Shown: positions 43,055-52,224, counted from the stretch's first letter. The stretch is 64,000 nucleotides of DNA from Bacteroidota bacterium (GCA_023423405.1 JAFAFR010000038.1:1-64000); one strand, 5' to 3'. A program made the numbers and translations. The notes: generated by a model not told the origin, from the letters alone.

Positions 43055-43498
43055 ATGGAAGAAAATCTTCATCCGTCGCCGCCGGCCCTGGACCTGTATA
43101 ACAGGGCTGCCGGCTGGGCAAAATTCCTGGCCATTGTTGGACTGGCCGTGGTGGTGCTGCTGCTCGTGGGAGCCAGCTATTGCATTCATTTGCTGCATAC
43201 CACGCCCAACCTCAAAGAGGTGGACGAAAACCTGCCCTGGGTGGCGACGAGCCTGGCCTGGGGCATGCCGGTAATGGCGCTGATCTACGGCATCCCTATG
43301 TTGATGCTGTTCCGGTTTGCGAGCAGCGCCCGCAGGTCGGCCCGCACCCTGGACCAGCAGGCGCTGGAAGAATCCTTCCGTCGCTTACACTCTTTTTTCC
43401 GGTATATGGGCATACTGGCCATCGTGGTGTTCGGCATTTATTTTCTCTGTTTTGTGGTCATTGGGTCGGCGGCGCTGATGGGACTGGGTGAACAATAG
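43055..43498 (+). CDS. Hypothetical integral membrane protein
   Basis: 147 residues with three clear membrane segments (about 20-45, 62-85, 112-140), a charged loop (RSARTLDQQALEESFRRLHSFFRY) and no catalytic motif. It resembles small DUF5362-type proteins, but I cannot confirm this. It lies 30 bases after proS and 38 bases before a DUF898 gene, in a run of membrane-protein genes. Confidence 0.6.
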   Translation: MEENLHPSPPALDLYNRAAGWAKFLAIVGLAVVVLLLVGASYCIHLLHTTPNLKEVDENLPWVATSLAWGMPVMALIYGIPMLMLFRFASSARRSARTLDQQALEESFRRLHSFFRYMGILAIVVFGIYFLCFVVIGSAALMGLGEQ

Positions 43499-43536
43499 CC
43501 ACAGCGTTTTGCCGTTTATTTTGTCAACTCTTTCCT

Positions 43537-44493
43537 ATGGAACATAAATTTTACAAGCTCCAATTCCAGGGTAAAGGCCTGGATCTTTTCCGCATTCAAC
43601 TGGTCAATATCATCCTTACCGTGCTGACCTTTGGCCTGTACTATCCCTGGGCCAAAGCAAAAAAGCTGTCCTATCTCTACAGCCAAACTTATTTTGAGGA
43701 CAGTCCCTTTGCCTTCACCGGTACGGGCCGCGAAATGTTCAAAGGCTTTATCAAGGCCATGCTTATCCTGCTGGTCTTTTATGCGGCCCTGGTGGTATCG
43801 GTCATTTACCTGGAAAGCGTTGGCCTGCTGCAACTGGTGCTGCTCGTTTTTTACCTCGTGCTCATTCTCATGGTTCCCTTTGTGCTGCACGGTTCCTATC
43901 GCTACCGCATGGCGAAAAGCAACTGGCGCGGGATCCGCTTCGGCTACGTGGGAAACCGCAAAGAACTGGTGCTGCTTTTTTTGAAAGGCTTTTTTCTTAC
44001 CCTGATCACGCTGGGAATATACGGGGCCTGGTTTTCGATCAACCTTCGCCGTTATATGCTGAGCAATATACGCATCGGTAATGCCGAATTCGTGTACGAG
44101 GCCGACCCCATAGATTATTTCCTGCTCAACATCAAGGGCTATTTCCTGACCTTATTTACTTTCGGGATCTATTATTTTTGGTGGCAGCGCGACCTTTTCC
44201 GGTATTTTGTCAATAATCTCCGGCTCGAGCAGGGCGAAAAAGCCTTATTTTTCAATAGCAATGCCGAAGCGGGCGATTTTGGAGAGCTGATCCTGGTGAA
44301 CGCGGTCATCCTGGTATGTACACTCGGACTGGGAATGCCCTGGATAACTACGCGGACCCTGAATTTTGTTACGCGCAACATGCTCATCAACGGTTATGTG
44401 GCTTTCGATGAGTTGGAGCAGGCACAGGAAGCTTACAGCAATGCCACAGGGGAAGAGTTCAGCGACCTGCTCGATTTTGGCTTCATAATTTGA
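43537..44493 (+). CDS. YjgN/DUF898 family membrane protein
   Basis: 318 residues. A repeated pattern of a charged amphipathic region plus membrane segments, with the family motif LTFGLYYPWAKAKKLSYLYSQT (shortened), LGIYGAWFSINLRRYM and FGIYYFWWQRDLFRYF. Six or so membrane segments are visible. The DUF898 role is unknown. It is followed at 1 base by an M48 peptidase gene; the two families often occur side by side, suggesting a shared membrane function. Confidence 0.9.
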   Translation: MEHKFYKLQFQGKGLDLFRIQLVNIILTVLTFGLYYPWAKAKKLSYLYSQTYFEDSPFAFTGTGREMFKGFIKAMLILLVFYAALVVSVIYLESVGLLQLVLLVFYLVLILMVPFVLHGSYRYRMAKSNWRGIRFGYVGNRKELVLLFLKGFFLTLITLGIYGAWFSINLRRYMLSNIRIGNAEFVYEADPIDYFLLNIKGYFLTLFTFGIYYFWWQRDLFRYFVNNLRLEQGEKALFFNSNAEAGDFGELILVNAVILVCTLGLGMPWITTRTLNFVTRNMLINGYVAFDELEQAQEAYSNATGEEFSDLLDFGFII

Positions 44494-44494
44494 C

Positions 44495-45628
44495 ATGGAA
44501 AACGGCGAAAAAGTTTTTTATTTTGATGGAACCAGCGCAAGACCCAGGCCCGCGCGCCTGCTGGTATACGACCGTTCGCTGCAGTTGTACGAAGTGGAGG
44601 AAGACCGTTTCATCGCAGCCTTTCCCCACCGCGATGTGAAATTGCTGAGCCAGGACAACAGCTATGCCCATTTTTCACTGCTACCCGATGGCTCACAGGC
44701 CCTGGACATACCGCAGCAGCATCCTTTACTGCCGGCCGTAATGGCGCAGGTGTCGGGAGCCGACCGTTCTATCAGCAATAAACTGATGCGGTTTAAAGTG
44801 CCGCTGCTGGTGCTGATATTCCTGGCGGCGGTGACCGGTTTGTACTTCCTGCTGGTAGCCGGCGTATCGGGACTGGCATTACAACTCATCTCTCCCAAAA
44901 AAGAGGCCGAGATTGGCAATATCGTATTCAAGTCCATGCTCGCAGGACAGGAAGTGGACACTGCCGCTACGCATGCCCTGGTAAAATTCGCCGGCAACCT
45001 GCAACTGAGCCGTTCCTATCATTTGCAATACACCGTACTGAACGATCCCGAGATCAATGCTTTTGCCATCCCGGGCGGCCATATCGTGGTGTATAAAGGC
45101 ATCCTGCAGAAAATACAGTCGCCCGAAGAGTTGGCAGCCCTGCTGGGACATGAGTCGACGCACGTGAACGAGCGCCACAGCCTGCGGACCATGCTGCAGC
45201 AAATGACCGGGGGCATTGTGTTGTCGATGGTGTTTGGCGACCTGGGTTCGCTCGGGGGCGTATTTGCAGAAAGAGCCAATGCCCTGCGGAGTCTTTCTTA
45301 TTCGCGTGGGCTCGAATCCGAGGCCGATGAAAAAGGCATGGAAAAAATGACGGCCAACGGCGTTTCCCCGCAAGGCATGGTGCTGTTGATGGACCGCCTG
45401 CAGGAAGCGGAAAAAGACGTTCACCTGCCTGGTTTTCTCAGCACCCATCCGCTTACGGTGGAAAGAAAACAAAGCGCCCAGCGTTTCGTGCGGGAACATC
45501 CATTCTCCGGTAAGCCGGATATGGAACTGGAGCTGGACTGGAAAGCCCTCAAAGCCATTTGCGGCGATCCTGTACCTTCGCCGGAAAATCGCAGGGGAAA
45601 AAGCAGCAATGATACAGGCAACGAATAG
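44495..45628 (+). CDS. M48-family membrane metallopeptidase
   Basis: 377 residues. An N-terminal beta-rich region (about 1-95), a membrane segment (about 103-127), then an HtpX/Ste24-type peptidase domain with LGHESTHVNERH (zinc ligands H219, H223; catalytic E220) and third ligand Glu275 in SRGLESEAD. It should cleave membrane or periplasmic proteins. It follows the DUF898 gene by 1 base and overlaps truB by 20 bases. Confidence 0.9.
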   Translation: MENGEKVFYFDGTSARPRPARLLVYDRSLQLYEVEEDRFIAAFPHRDVKLLSQDNSYAHFSLLPDGSQALDIPQQHPLLPAVMAQVSGADRSISNKLMRFKVPLLVLIFLAAVTGLYFLLVAGVSGLALQLISPKKEAEIGNIVFKSMLAGQEVDTAATHALVKFAGNLQLSRSYHLQYTVLNDPEINAFAIPGGHIVVYKGILQKIQSPEELAALLGHESTHVNERHSLRTMLQQMTGGIVLSMVFGDLGSLGGVFAERANALRSLSYSRGLESEADEKGMEKMTANGVSPQGMVLLMDRLQEAEKDVHLPGFLSTHPLTVERKQSAQRFVREHPFSGKPDMELELDWKALKAICGDPVPSPENRRGKSSNDTGNE

Positions 45629-46298
45629 TTATGAAGAAGGAAGGGTGCTACTGATCGACAAGGAGCTGGACTGGACATCTTTTGATGTTGTCCGGAAGAT
45701 CCGGAACCAGATCCGCATCAAAAAAGTAGGGCATGCCGGCACCCTCGACCCGCTTGCAACAGGACTGCTGATCGTATGCACGGGAAAATTCACCAAGCGG
45801 ATCAATGAATACATGGCTCGCGAAAAAGAATACACAGGCACCATTACCCTGGGCGCCACAACGCCTACCTATGACCTGGAGTCGCAGCCGGAAAATTTCA
45901 AGCCATACAGCCATCTAACGGAAACGGATATCCGTGACTGTGCGCGTCGCTTCACGGGCTCCCTGTTGCAGGTGCCGCCTGCGCACAGCGCCATCAAGAT
46001 CAATGGTAAGCGCGTTTATGAGCTGGCAAGAAAAGGGGAAGAAGTAAGGCTTGAACCGCGTCCTGTTACCATTTACGAATTTGAGATCACAGCCATACGC
46101 CTGCCGGAGCTAGATTTCAAGGTGGTGTGTTCAACGGGAACCTATATCCGAAGCCTGGCAAACGATGTAGGCGCTGATCTTGGCTGCGGCGGTTACCTGA
46201 GCGCCCTGAGGCGTACCCGCATTGGTGAATTCGGGGTGGAAGATGCCATCAAAGTAGCAGACATTGCCCGGGAGGAAATTCCTAAAACGGATAGTTGA
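45609..46298 (+). CDS. truB: tRNA pseudouridine(55) synthase
   Basis: 229 residues, slightly short because the C-terminal PUA-like domain is minimal, as in other Bacteroidota. Catalytic Asp47 in GHAGTLDPLATG, KEYTGTITLGATTPTYD, PPAHSAIKINGKRVYELAR (shortened) and CSTGTYIRSLANDVG identify TruB, which makes pseudouridine 55 in tRNA T-loops. The start overlaps the M48 gene by 20 bases. The 3' end overlaps the convergent TamL-like gene by 17 bases. Confidence 0.96.
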   Translation: MIQATNSYEEGRVLLIDKELDWTSFDVVRKIRNQIRIKKVGHAGTLDPLATGLLIVCTGKFTKRINEYMAREKEYTGTITLGATTPTYDLESQPENFKPYSHLTETDIRDCARRFTGSLLQVPPAHSAIKINGKRVYELARKGEEVRLEPRPVTIYEFEITAIRLPELDFKVVCSTGTYIRSLANDVGADLGCGGYLSALRRTRIGEFGVEDAIKVADIAREEIPKTDS

Positions 46299-48675
46299 TC
46301 CCCAACTGGAACTGCCCTTTAAAAAGCTCCATGTTATGGAACCACCCCTTGTTTTCTTCTGCATAGAAGGGGTCTTTTAATTTATAGGCCCAGTCGAACC
46401 GGATGATGAAATAGTTGAAATCGAGGCGCAGGCTGGTGCCGGCGTCCACGGCAAGATCGCGGTAGAGCTTGTTTAGCTTGAACACGGCATCGTCGAGATT
46501 GGGATCGCCCTGGTTGTTCCGGTACCAGATGTTCCCGAAATCTGTAAAGAGGGCGCTTTTCAATTTGATTCCGAACAATACGGCCAGGTCAAACCGGTAC
46601 TCGATATTGCCTTCCAGTTGCATATCGGCATAGCGGTCGGCATTGTTGTTGGCGTACAATTTGGAGGAGCCGGGCCCCAGTTGCCGGATCTGCCAGCCGC
46701 GCATGCTGCTTGGGCCGCCGGCAAAATAGGATTTGTAGAAGGGGAGGGTCAGCTCTTTTGTGACGGCTCCCAAACTATCGTACTGCTTTCCATAAGGCAC
46801 CCCCAGGGCGCCGTAAAACCGAAAGGCCCAACTGTGTTTGTCGTGCTTTACGAAATACCGGAAATCGATATCACCCCTTACGAAGCGCGCCAGGCGGCCA
46901 TCGAGGTCCACCAATGGAAATACGCCGAACAGGGCGCCGCTTTCTTCTACCTGTGTTTTGAGGCTGAACAATTTGTTTCCGCGGGTCCAACTGTTACGCA
47001 GGATCATGAACTGTGAAATGATCAATCCGTCGTTGAAAAGGTACTTGAGGTTGGGTATACTGTCGTAGAGCTTTCTCAAACTATCGGTCTCGTATACCTT
47101 CACGTATTCAAAATTGAGCGGACTGTAGGTCCAGTTGCGGTTCTTCCTGTTTACCCAGTCGTAAGCGATCGACGTGTTGATGATGCGGGTCGAATAAAAA
47201 TCGCGCCGGTCGGTGAAAGCGGCGGTGGCATTCAGCAGGGTGCGGGTGGAGAGGAGCGACCGTTCCGCCCTGATCCGGAAGGGCGCTACAAATTTGGGGA
47301 TGGTAAAGCTCTGGTTGATATTGGTCTGGAAGGTCTGTATGATCTGCCCCTTATTGCCCAGTTCAATACCAAAACGCACGGCGGTATTGCTCAGCACCGA
47401 CTGGCGGGCCACGTTCCGGTCTGCCAGCCCCAATGATACGCCCACACCAAACAGGTTGGTGGAAGAAACCACATCACTCTGGTTCCGGCTCACTTCAAGG
47501 TCCACGCCCGCATTGCGTTTTTTGGCGGGATACATATTGATGCGCGCATCTATTACGCCAATGCTGTCGTAGGCCGTGAGCTCTACGCCCACCTGTTTCC
47601 AGGCGCTCATCTGGCCGAAAACATTATTGGTCCGGTACACCTGTTCCTGCCGGTAGATCGATCCGGGTTTGATGGCGTTGTTGCGCGCCAGGAAGCCGGG
47701 CTTGAATTTGGCCGCCGACTGCAGGATGGTGACCCTCCCGCGCCGCGTGCTGTCGGTGTAAGATTGGATGGTATCCTGTACCAGTTGCAGATCGGGGTAG
47801 ATGTACACATTTCTGAAATGGTATTGCCGCAGGTGATCGGGATTTTCTTTGCCCCTTTGCAGGAAGCGGACATCGATCTGCGGGTTCTCCCTTCTTTTCT
47901 GCATTTCTTCCAGCAACTGGATCCGCTCGAATGGATCCAGCGCGGGATCGAACAGTCCGGCTACCACGGTATCAACTTCTGCATAAATATCTTCGCGGCT
48001 GATCTTGAAATAACCGTTGTCGCGGTAGAGGTTGAGCAGGCGGTTCAGTTCCAGCCCGATCGCTTCCTTGGTAAAGGGTTGCCCTTTTTTCAGAAGGCTG
48101 GCGTCCTGGTTCACCAGGGCCAGGGCCTGGAGGGTGGAATCGCGGAACCCGTATTCGATCGAATCTACGCGCAAAACTTTGCCGGTATTGACCGTGAAAT
48201 TGACCGTAACCTGCCGTTCTTTTTTGACCACGCGCAGGTTGTTGTCCCTGCCGAATACCGATAGTATTGCCGCACGCAGTCGTTGTTTTTTGACTACGCG
48301 CAGGCTGCTGTCCCAACTGATGGTGCTGTACATATAACCGTTGGCCCTGAGCAGGTCTTCGAGATAGTCGACCGATTTCACCGCGTTCGTTGTGTCGAAC
48401 ACAGGCGGGTTGCGGAGTATTTTTCGGACGAACCATTTGGTGGTCCACCGCGATTGCAGGCTGTCGTCGAGCTGGTTTTCCAGTTTGCTCAGGAGGTTGT
48501 TTCTTTCAATGCCCTTGAGGCTGGTATTGAGGTTGATATTTGTTTTGTAAACAAATGGCTTATCGCTGGGATAATTTTTGGTAACCTTGCAACCGGCGGC
48601 ACCCAGCACCGGCAACCATATCAGCAACCGGAACACGAAGTTCCGGGCTTGGTTGACGGCATTAGGTAGAAACAT
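46282..48675 (-). CDS. TamL-like BamA/TamA-family outer-membrane lipoprotein
   Basis: 797 residues. Lipobox GAAGC (Cys29) after a hydrophobic segment. Three or more POTRA-like domains (about 35-400) follow, then a 16-strand-type barrel with the BamA-family C-terminal features (GGPSSMRGW, ALFTDFGNIW, RLDFNYFIIRFDWAYKLKDP). The lipidated form is typical of Bacteroidota TamL, partner of TamB in envelope biogenesis; tamB is not here. A 22-residue segment inside a POTRA region is an in-frame duplication (DNA repeat offset 66 bases, 48226-48314). The upstream RNA methyltransferase gene is divergent with an 18-base gap. Confidence 0.88.
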   Translation of the reverse strand: MFLPNAVNQARNFVFRLLIWLPVLGAAGCKVTKNYPSDKPFVYKTNINLNTSLKGIERNNLLSKLENQLDDSLQSRWTTKWFVRKILRNPPVFDTTNAVKSVDYLEDLLRANGYMYSTISWDSSLRVVKKQRLRAAILSVFGRDNNLRVVKKERQVTVNFTVNTGKVLRVDSIEYGFRDSTLQALALVNQDASLLKKGQPFTKEAIGLELNRLLNLYRDNGYFKISREDIYAEVDTVVAGLFDPALDPFERIQLLEEMQKRRENPQIDVRFLQRGKENPDHLRQYHFRNVYIYPDLQLVQDTIQSYTDSTRRGRVTILQSAAKFKPGFLARNNAIKPGSIYRQEQVYRTNNVFGQMSAWKQVGVELTAYDSIGVIDARINMYPAKKRNAGVDLEVSRNQSDVVSSTNLFGVGVSLGLADRNVARQSVLSNTAVRFGIELGNKGQIIQTFQTNINQSFTIPKFVAPFRIRAERSLLSTRTLLNATAAFTDRRDFYSTRIINTSIAYDWVNRKNRNWTYSPLNFEYVKVYETDSLRKLYDSIPNLKYLFNDGLIISQFMILRNSWTRGNKLFSLKTQVEESGALFGVFPLVDLDGRLARFVRGDIDFRYFVKHDKHSWAFRFYGALGVPYGKQYDSLGAVTKELTLPFYKSYFAGGPSSMRGWQIRQLGPGSSKLYANNNADRYADMQLEGNIEYRFDLAVLFGIKLKSALFTDFGNIWYRNNQGDPNLDDAVFKLNKLYRDLAVDAGTSLRLDFNYFIIRFDWAYKLKDPFYAEENKGWFHNMELFKGQFQLGINYPF
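48220..48314. repeat. 66-bp in-frame direct duplication within the TamL-like gene
   Basis: A 23-base block at 48226-48248 recurs at 48292-48314 with three base differences and an exact 66-base offset. The coded protein shows LRVVKKQR then, 22 residues later, LRVVKKER. Because the offset is a multiple of three, the reading frame is kept. Confidence 0.8.
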
Positions 48676-48692
48676 AGGCTGCTGAAAGTCAG

Positions 48693-49421
48693 GTGATGAT
48701 TACAAAAAACCAGGTCAAATATATCCAAAGTTTAAGCCAGAAAAAACTAAGGGACACCGAAAATCGCTTTGTGGCCGAAGGTCCCAAGGTGGTGGCGGAA
48801 TTGCTGGAGATGCCGCAGCTTCGTTTGCACCAGCTTTATGGAACGGAAGAATGGTTCTCCGGCCAGCGTTTGCACGCCATGGAAGCTGCGGTGGAAGTGT
48901 CGGAGGCCGAACTGGCGCGGATCTCCTTTCTGCAAACGCCCAACCAGGTGCTGGCTGTTTTTGAAAAGCCAGTGTGGACAAGGCCCCGCAGCAACTGGAC
49001 CTTATTGCTCGATGGCATCCAGGACCCGGGGAATATGGGTACCATCATCCGGATTGCCGACTGGTTCGGCATACATACTATTGTTTGCAGCGAGGATTCG
49101 GCAGATGCGTTTTCTCCCAAAGTGGTGCAGAGCACCATGGCCAGCATTGGCAGGGTGGAACTGGTGTACCGTGAACTTGCCGCGTTTATGGAGGAACACC
49201 CGGAGATCACTTATTATGGCGCCGTGCTGGGAGGGAAGGACTATACATTAATAAAGCCCCGGTTGCCCGCTGCCCTGGTGATCGGGAACGAATCGAAGGG
49301 CATCCGTCCGCCCCTGGCCGATAAACTGAACCAGTCCGTTACCATTCCGCGACGCGGTTCGGCCGAATCGCTGAATGCAGCGGTGGCTACGGGTATTTTG
49401 CTCGCCCATTTTTGTGAATGA
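48693..49421 (+). CDS. TrmH/SpoU-family RNA 2'-O-methyltransferase
   Basis: 242 residues. N-terminal RNA-binding region (KNQVKYIQSLSQKKLRDTENRF, shortened; FVAEGPKVV), then the SpoU knot domain with DGIQDPGNMGTIIRIADWFG, ALVIGNESKGI and IPRRGSAESLNAAVATGILL. These are the three SpoU motifs that bind S-adenosylmethionine. It should methylate a ribose in rRNA or tRNA; the target is not evident. The start MMITKN leaves an 18-base gap to the divergent TamL-like gene. Confidence 0.93.
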   Translation: MMITKNQVKYIQSLSQKKLRDTENRFVAEGPKVVAELLEMPQLRLHQLYGTEEWFSGQRLHAMEAAVEVSEAELARISFLQTPNQVLAVFEKPVWTRPRSNWTLLLDGIQDPGNMGTIIRIADWFGIHTIVCSEDSADAFSPKVVQSTMASIGRVELVYRELAAFMEEHPEITYYGAVLGGKDYTLIKPRLPAALVIGNESKGIRPPLADKLNQSVTIPRRGSAESLNAAVATGILLAHFCE

Positions 49422-49461
49422 CCGTTTGGTTGCCGGCCCTGTGCCGTTTCGGTTCAGTTCG

Positions 49462-50694
49462 CTATTTCCAGCTCAGCGCCCGCACCGGCTGTAACCGCCG
49501 TATGATGATGGTGGGCAGTAAAAGAATGCCCATGCAAATCAGGAAAGTGCCGAGGTTCACCGCCAGGACCTGCCAGGGAGTAACCAGCACTTCGGCCCGG
49601 TCAATATAATACATATCCTCGGGCAGCCGGATGAGGCCGTATTTTTTCTGCAAGGTTATAAGCAGGAAGGCCAGTACATTGCCCAGCAGAATGCCTCCCA
49701 GGGTAATAAAAGCACCATGGTATAAAAAGATCTGCTGGATCTTTTTGTTGTAGGCGCCGAGCGCTTTCAGCACTCCCACCATCCTGGTCCTTTCCAGTAC
49801 AAGAATGATGAGGCAGGTGATCAGGTTGAGCACCGCCACAATGATCATGATGATGAGTACAATCAGAATGGTCTTGTCCTGCAGGCGCAGCCAGTCGAAA
49901 ATATTGGGATAGATCTCCTGTATGCTGCGGCTGTTCCAGTGAAGCGGCAGGTTGGTGAAGATGGCTTCGTTGAGCGGGTCGATCTGTTTGTAATCTTTCA
50001 GGAATATTTCGTATCCGCCGATCTGGTTGGGCGGCCAGTTGTTGAGCCGCTGGATGAGTGCGAGGTCGCCCAGGGCAATCAGCTTATCGTTTTCTTCAAT
50101 GCCGGTATGATAGAGCCCCGATATGCGGAGCTTGCGCGCGCGTGGCGCTGATCCGTCGCTTTGTATGAAATAGATCAGCACATCCTGCCCGGGCGAAAGA
50201 TTGAGTTGCGTTGCGGTATAGGTAGACAATACGATCTCATTGCTGTAACCACTGTCGGGGTACTGCATCCACCGGCCCGCTTTCAGAAACGATTGAAGCC
50301 GGCTGGTATCATAAGCAGCATCCACGCCTTTGAACAGGATGCCTTCAATGCTCTCCGAAGATTTAAGAATGGCGTTACGGGTGGCAAATGCCTGAATTTT
50401 ATCGATGTCGGGAATGCGCCGGTTGAGGTGCTCTACGCTGTCGTTTCGCAAAATGGGCTGTTCTTCTGCAATATTTACTTTTAGCGGCTCGTAATGCTGT
50501 ACGCGGATATGTCCCCAGAAGCTGAATATCTTCTGGCTGATGGCATGCTGGAAGCCGGCGGTAAAAGAAAGGGCGATGATCATGGCCGTTACGCTGATGG
50601 CGGTTGCAGCAATGGCCAGGCGGATGATAAATCTGGAAAAAGATTTTTGCCGGTTAAAGGCGATCCGGGTGGCAATAAAGCGGGCTAGCTGCAA
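49462..50694 (-). CDS. LolC/E-type ABC transporter permease (FtsX family)
   Basis: 410 residues from a TTG start. An N-terminal membrane segment (about 25-48), large periplasmic MacB-like domain (about 50-260) and three C-terminal segments (about 270-300, 320-345, 370-395) form the lipoprotein-releasing permease layout. The family extracts lipoproteins from the inner membrane or transports envelope substrates. No ATPase gene is adjacent. TATATTTG on the minus strand at 50714-50721 lies 20 bases upstream. The next in-frame upstream codon choices are worse, so TTG 50694 is kept. Confidence 0.88.
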   Translation of the reverse strand: MQLARFIATRIAFNRQKSFSRFIIRLAIAATAISVTAMIIALSFTAGFQHAISQKIFSFWGHIRVQHYEPLKVNIAEEQPILRNDSVEHLNRRIPDIDKIQAFATRNAILKSSESIEGILFKGVDAAYDTSRLQSFLKAGRWMQYPDSGYSNEIVLSTYTATQLNLSPGQDVLIYFIQSDGSAPRARKLRISGLYHTGIEENDKLIALGDLALIQRLNNWPPNQIGGYEIFLKDYKQIDPLNEAIFTNLPLHWNSRSIQEIYPNIFDWLRLQDKTILIVLIIMIIVAVLNLITCLIILVLERTRMVGVLKALGAYNKKIQQIFLYHGAFITLGGILLGNVLAFLLITLQKKYGLIRLPEDMYYIDRAEVLVTPWQVLAVNLGTFLICMGILLLPTIIIRRLQPVRALSWK

Positions 50695-50713
50695 AAGGCA
50701 TGATTTTAGTCGT

Positions 50714-50721
50714 CAAATATA
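50714..50721 (-). promoter_or_regulatory. Minus-7 element of the permease gene
   Basis: TATATTTG on the minus strand, 20 bases before the TTG start. An upstream TTTG is not clear. Confidence 0.45.
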
Positions 50722-50735
50722 ATTAGCATTGTAAC

Positions 50736-52019
50736 ATGAATCGAGCCTTTATCTGTATGCTGGTCCTGGTGCTGGCCGGGCCGGCCGTTTCGCAGGCCCA
50801 GGAACCTGATATGGTATATTATGCCAATATCCAGAATGTGAAGTTGTTCCCTTCCGGCAACCAGTTGGGCTATCCTTTGATCCGGCTGAAAAGCGCCGAC
50901 CAGCTCGAGCTTCATTTCGACGACCGGGAAGGAGGCACGCGGGCCTATTCCTATACATGGCAGCTCTGCAATGCCGACTGGTCGCCCGCACAGCTCAGTC
51001 CCATGGATTATATCCGCGGCTTTACGCAGCAAAGGATACTGACCTACCGCAGCTCCTCGGTTGCGCTTACGCGTTATACGCATTACACCCAGGCGTTGCC
51101 CGACCGCAACAGCGGCCCTTCGCGTTCGGGTAACTACCTGCTCAAAGTTTTTGTCGACGGCGATCCCAACAAGCTGGTTTTTACGAAAAGGGTATTGGTA
51201 GTGGAGGAGAAAGCTGCCGTCGGCATTTCCATCCAGCAGCCGTTTAACAACCAGTTGTTCAACACCCACCAGAAACTGGTTTTTACAGTAGATACGCGTT
51301 CCTTAAACCCGGCCAACCCGCAACAGCAGGTGATGGTTTGCCTCTTGCAGAATTTCCGCTGGGACAATCGCCGCTTTGGCCTCCGGCCCACCTTCGTGCG
51401 GCAGTCGCAACTGGAATACAATACCGAACAGGACGCCGTATTTCCGGCAGGGAAGGAGTGGCGCTGGCTCGACCTGCGCAGCTTCCGCCTGCAGAGCGAC
51501 CGCGTCGACAGCGCGCAATATGGTAACACATACACCAATGTATTTGTAAAAACCGACGCCGACCGTGCAGCCACCCGCTTTGTGTATTACCGCGATGCCA
51601 ATGGCATGTATTACAACGAAACCCTCGACGGGCTCAATCCCTTCTGGCAGGGCGACTATGCCACCGTGAAATTTACCTATCGTCCGCCGGCCGGAACGCC
51701 CTTCACCAATAACGATGTTTACCTCTTTGGGGAGCTCACCAACTGGGGGCACGATCCGCAGGCAAAAATGGTTTTCAACAACTCGCGCGGCGTGTATGAA
51801 ACCTCTATCTGGCTGAAACAGGGATATTACAATTATGCCTATGCGCTGGCATCGGGACAGGGCGATAAAATGGTTTTCTCCACCGACCGTACCGAAGGCA
51901 ATTACTGGGAAACAGAAAACAACTATATGGTGCTGGTATATTACCGCGCGCTGGGCGGCCGCGCCGATGAACTGGTAGCCGTTGGATCGATGAATTCACT
52001 GGCAGGAAAAGTGCCATAA
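50736..52019 (+). CDS. Type IX secretion system plug protein (DUF5103)
   Basis: 427 residues with a signal peptide (about 1-21, VSQAQ). The DUF5103 N-terminal beta domain follows (VKLFPSGNQLGYPLIRLKSADQLELHFDD in part; YSYTWQLCNADWSPAQLSPMDYIRGF in part), and a C-terminal Ig/CBM-like region (DVYLFGELTNWGHDPQAKM). Members include the plug that closes the SprA translocon of the T9SS in Flavobacterium. It is expected in the periplasm or outer membrane. No other T9SS gene is in the window. It diverges from the ABC permease gene. Confidence 0.85.
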   Translation: MNRAFICMLVLVLAGPAVSQAQEPDMVYYANIQNVKLFPSGNQLGYPLIRLKSADQLELHFDDREGGTRAYSYTWQLCNADWSPAQLSPMDYIRGFTQQRILTYRSSSVALTRYTHYTQALPDRNSGPSRSGNYLLKVFVDGDPNKLVFTKRVLVVEEKAAVGISIQQPFNNQLFNTHQKLVFTVDTRSLNPANPQQQVMVCLLQNFRWDNRRFGLRPTFVRQSQLEYNTEQDAVFPAGKEWRWLDLRSFRLQSDRVDSAQYGNTYTNVFVKTDADRAATRFVYYRDANGMYYNETLDGLNPFWQGDYATVKFTYRPPAGTPFTNNDVYLFGELTNWGHDPQAKMVFNNSRGVYETSIWLKQGYYNYAYALASGQGDKMVFSTDRTEGNYWETENNYMVLVYYRALGGRADELVAVGSMNSLAGKVP

Positions 52020-52036
52020 GAACAACAGCATATTTT

Positions 52037-52068
52037 TTTGCAACAGAAAGCATACTGTATTATCTTTG
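52037..52068 (+). promoter_or_regulatory. SRP RNA promoter
   Basis: TTTG at 52037-52040, 20 bases, TATCTTTG at 52061-52068: an excellent match to the Bacteroidota sigma-A consensus. The RNA 5' end at about 52073 would place the -7 element 5 bases upstream of the start, which calibrates other promoters in this window. Confidence 0.8.
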
Positions 52069-52072
52069 CGGC

Positions 52073-52168
52073 GGCAGGTCTTACACGACCAGCTCCTACT
52101 GAACTCCCCCAGGGTCGGAAGACAGCAAGGGTAGGTGGTTGTAGCGGTGCGATGTAATAAGCCTGCCA
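52073..52168 (+). ncRNA. ffs: Small signal recognition particle RNA (4.5S type)
   Basis: About 96 bases that fold into one long hairpin: GGCAGG (52073-52078) pairs with CCTGCC (52162-52167). The apical part carries the conserved SRP domain IV pattern CAGGGTCGGAAGACAGCAAGG with a GGAA tetraloop. There is no Alu domain, so it is the short bacterial form that binds Ffh. It is followed by a T-rich stretch (ATTTTTTATT) acting as terminator. It sits between the T9SS plug gene and the aldolase gene. Confidence 0.9.
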
Positions 52169-52191
52169 TTTTTTATTCCCTCCTCTTTCGC

Positions 52192-52199
52192 TATCTTCG
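52192..52199 (+). promoter_or_regulatory. Possible minus-7 element of the aldolase gene
   Basis: TATCTTCG, one mismatch from TAnnTTTG, 25 bases before the ATG at 52225 and downstream of the SRP RNA terminator. Confidence 0.35.
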
Positions 52200-52224
52200 T
52201 TGCCGCTCATCAAAATACTTATAC

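Noticed and set aside
41918..43198. Minus-strand open frame of 426 codons over proS
   Set aside because: Antisense shadow of a conserved synthetase, no recognisable motif.
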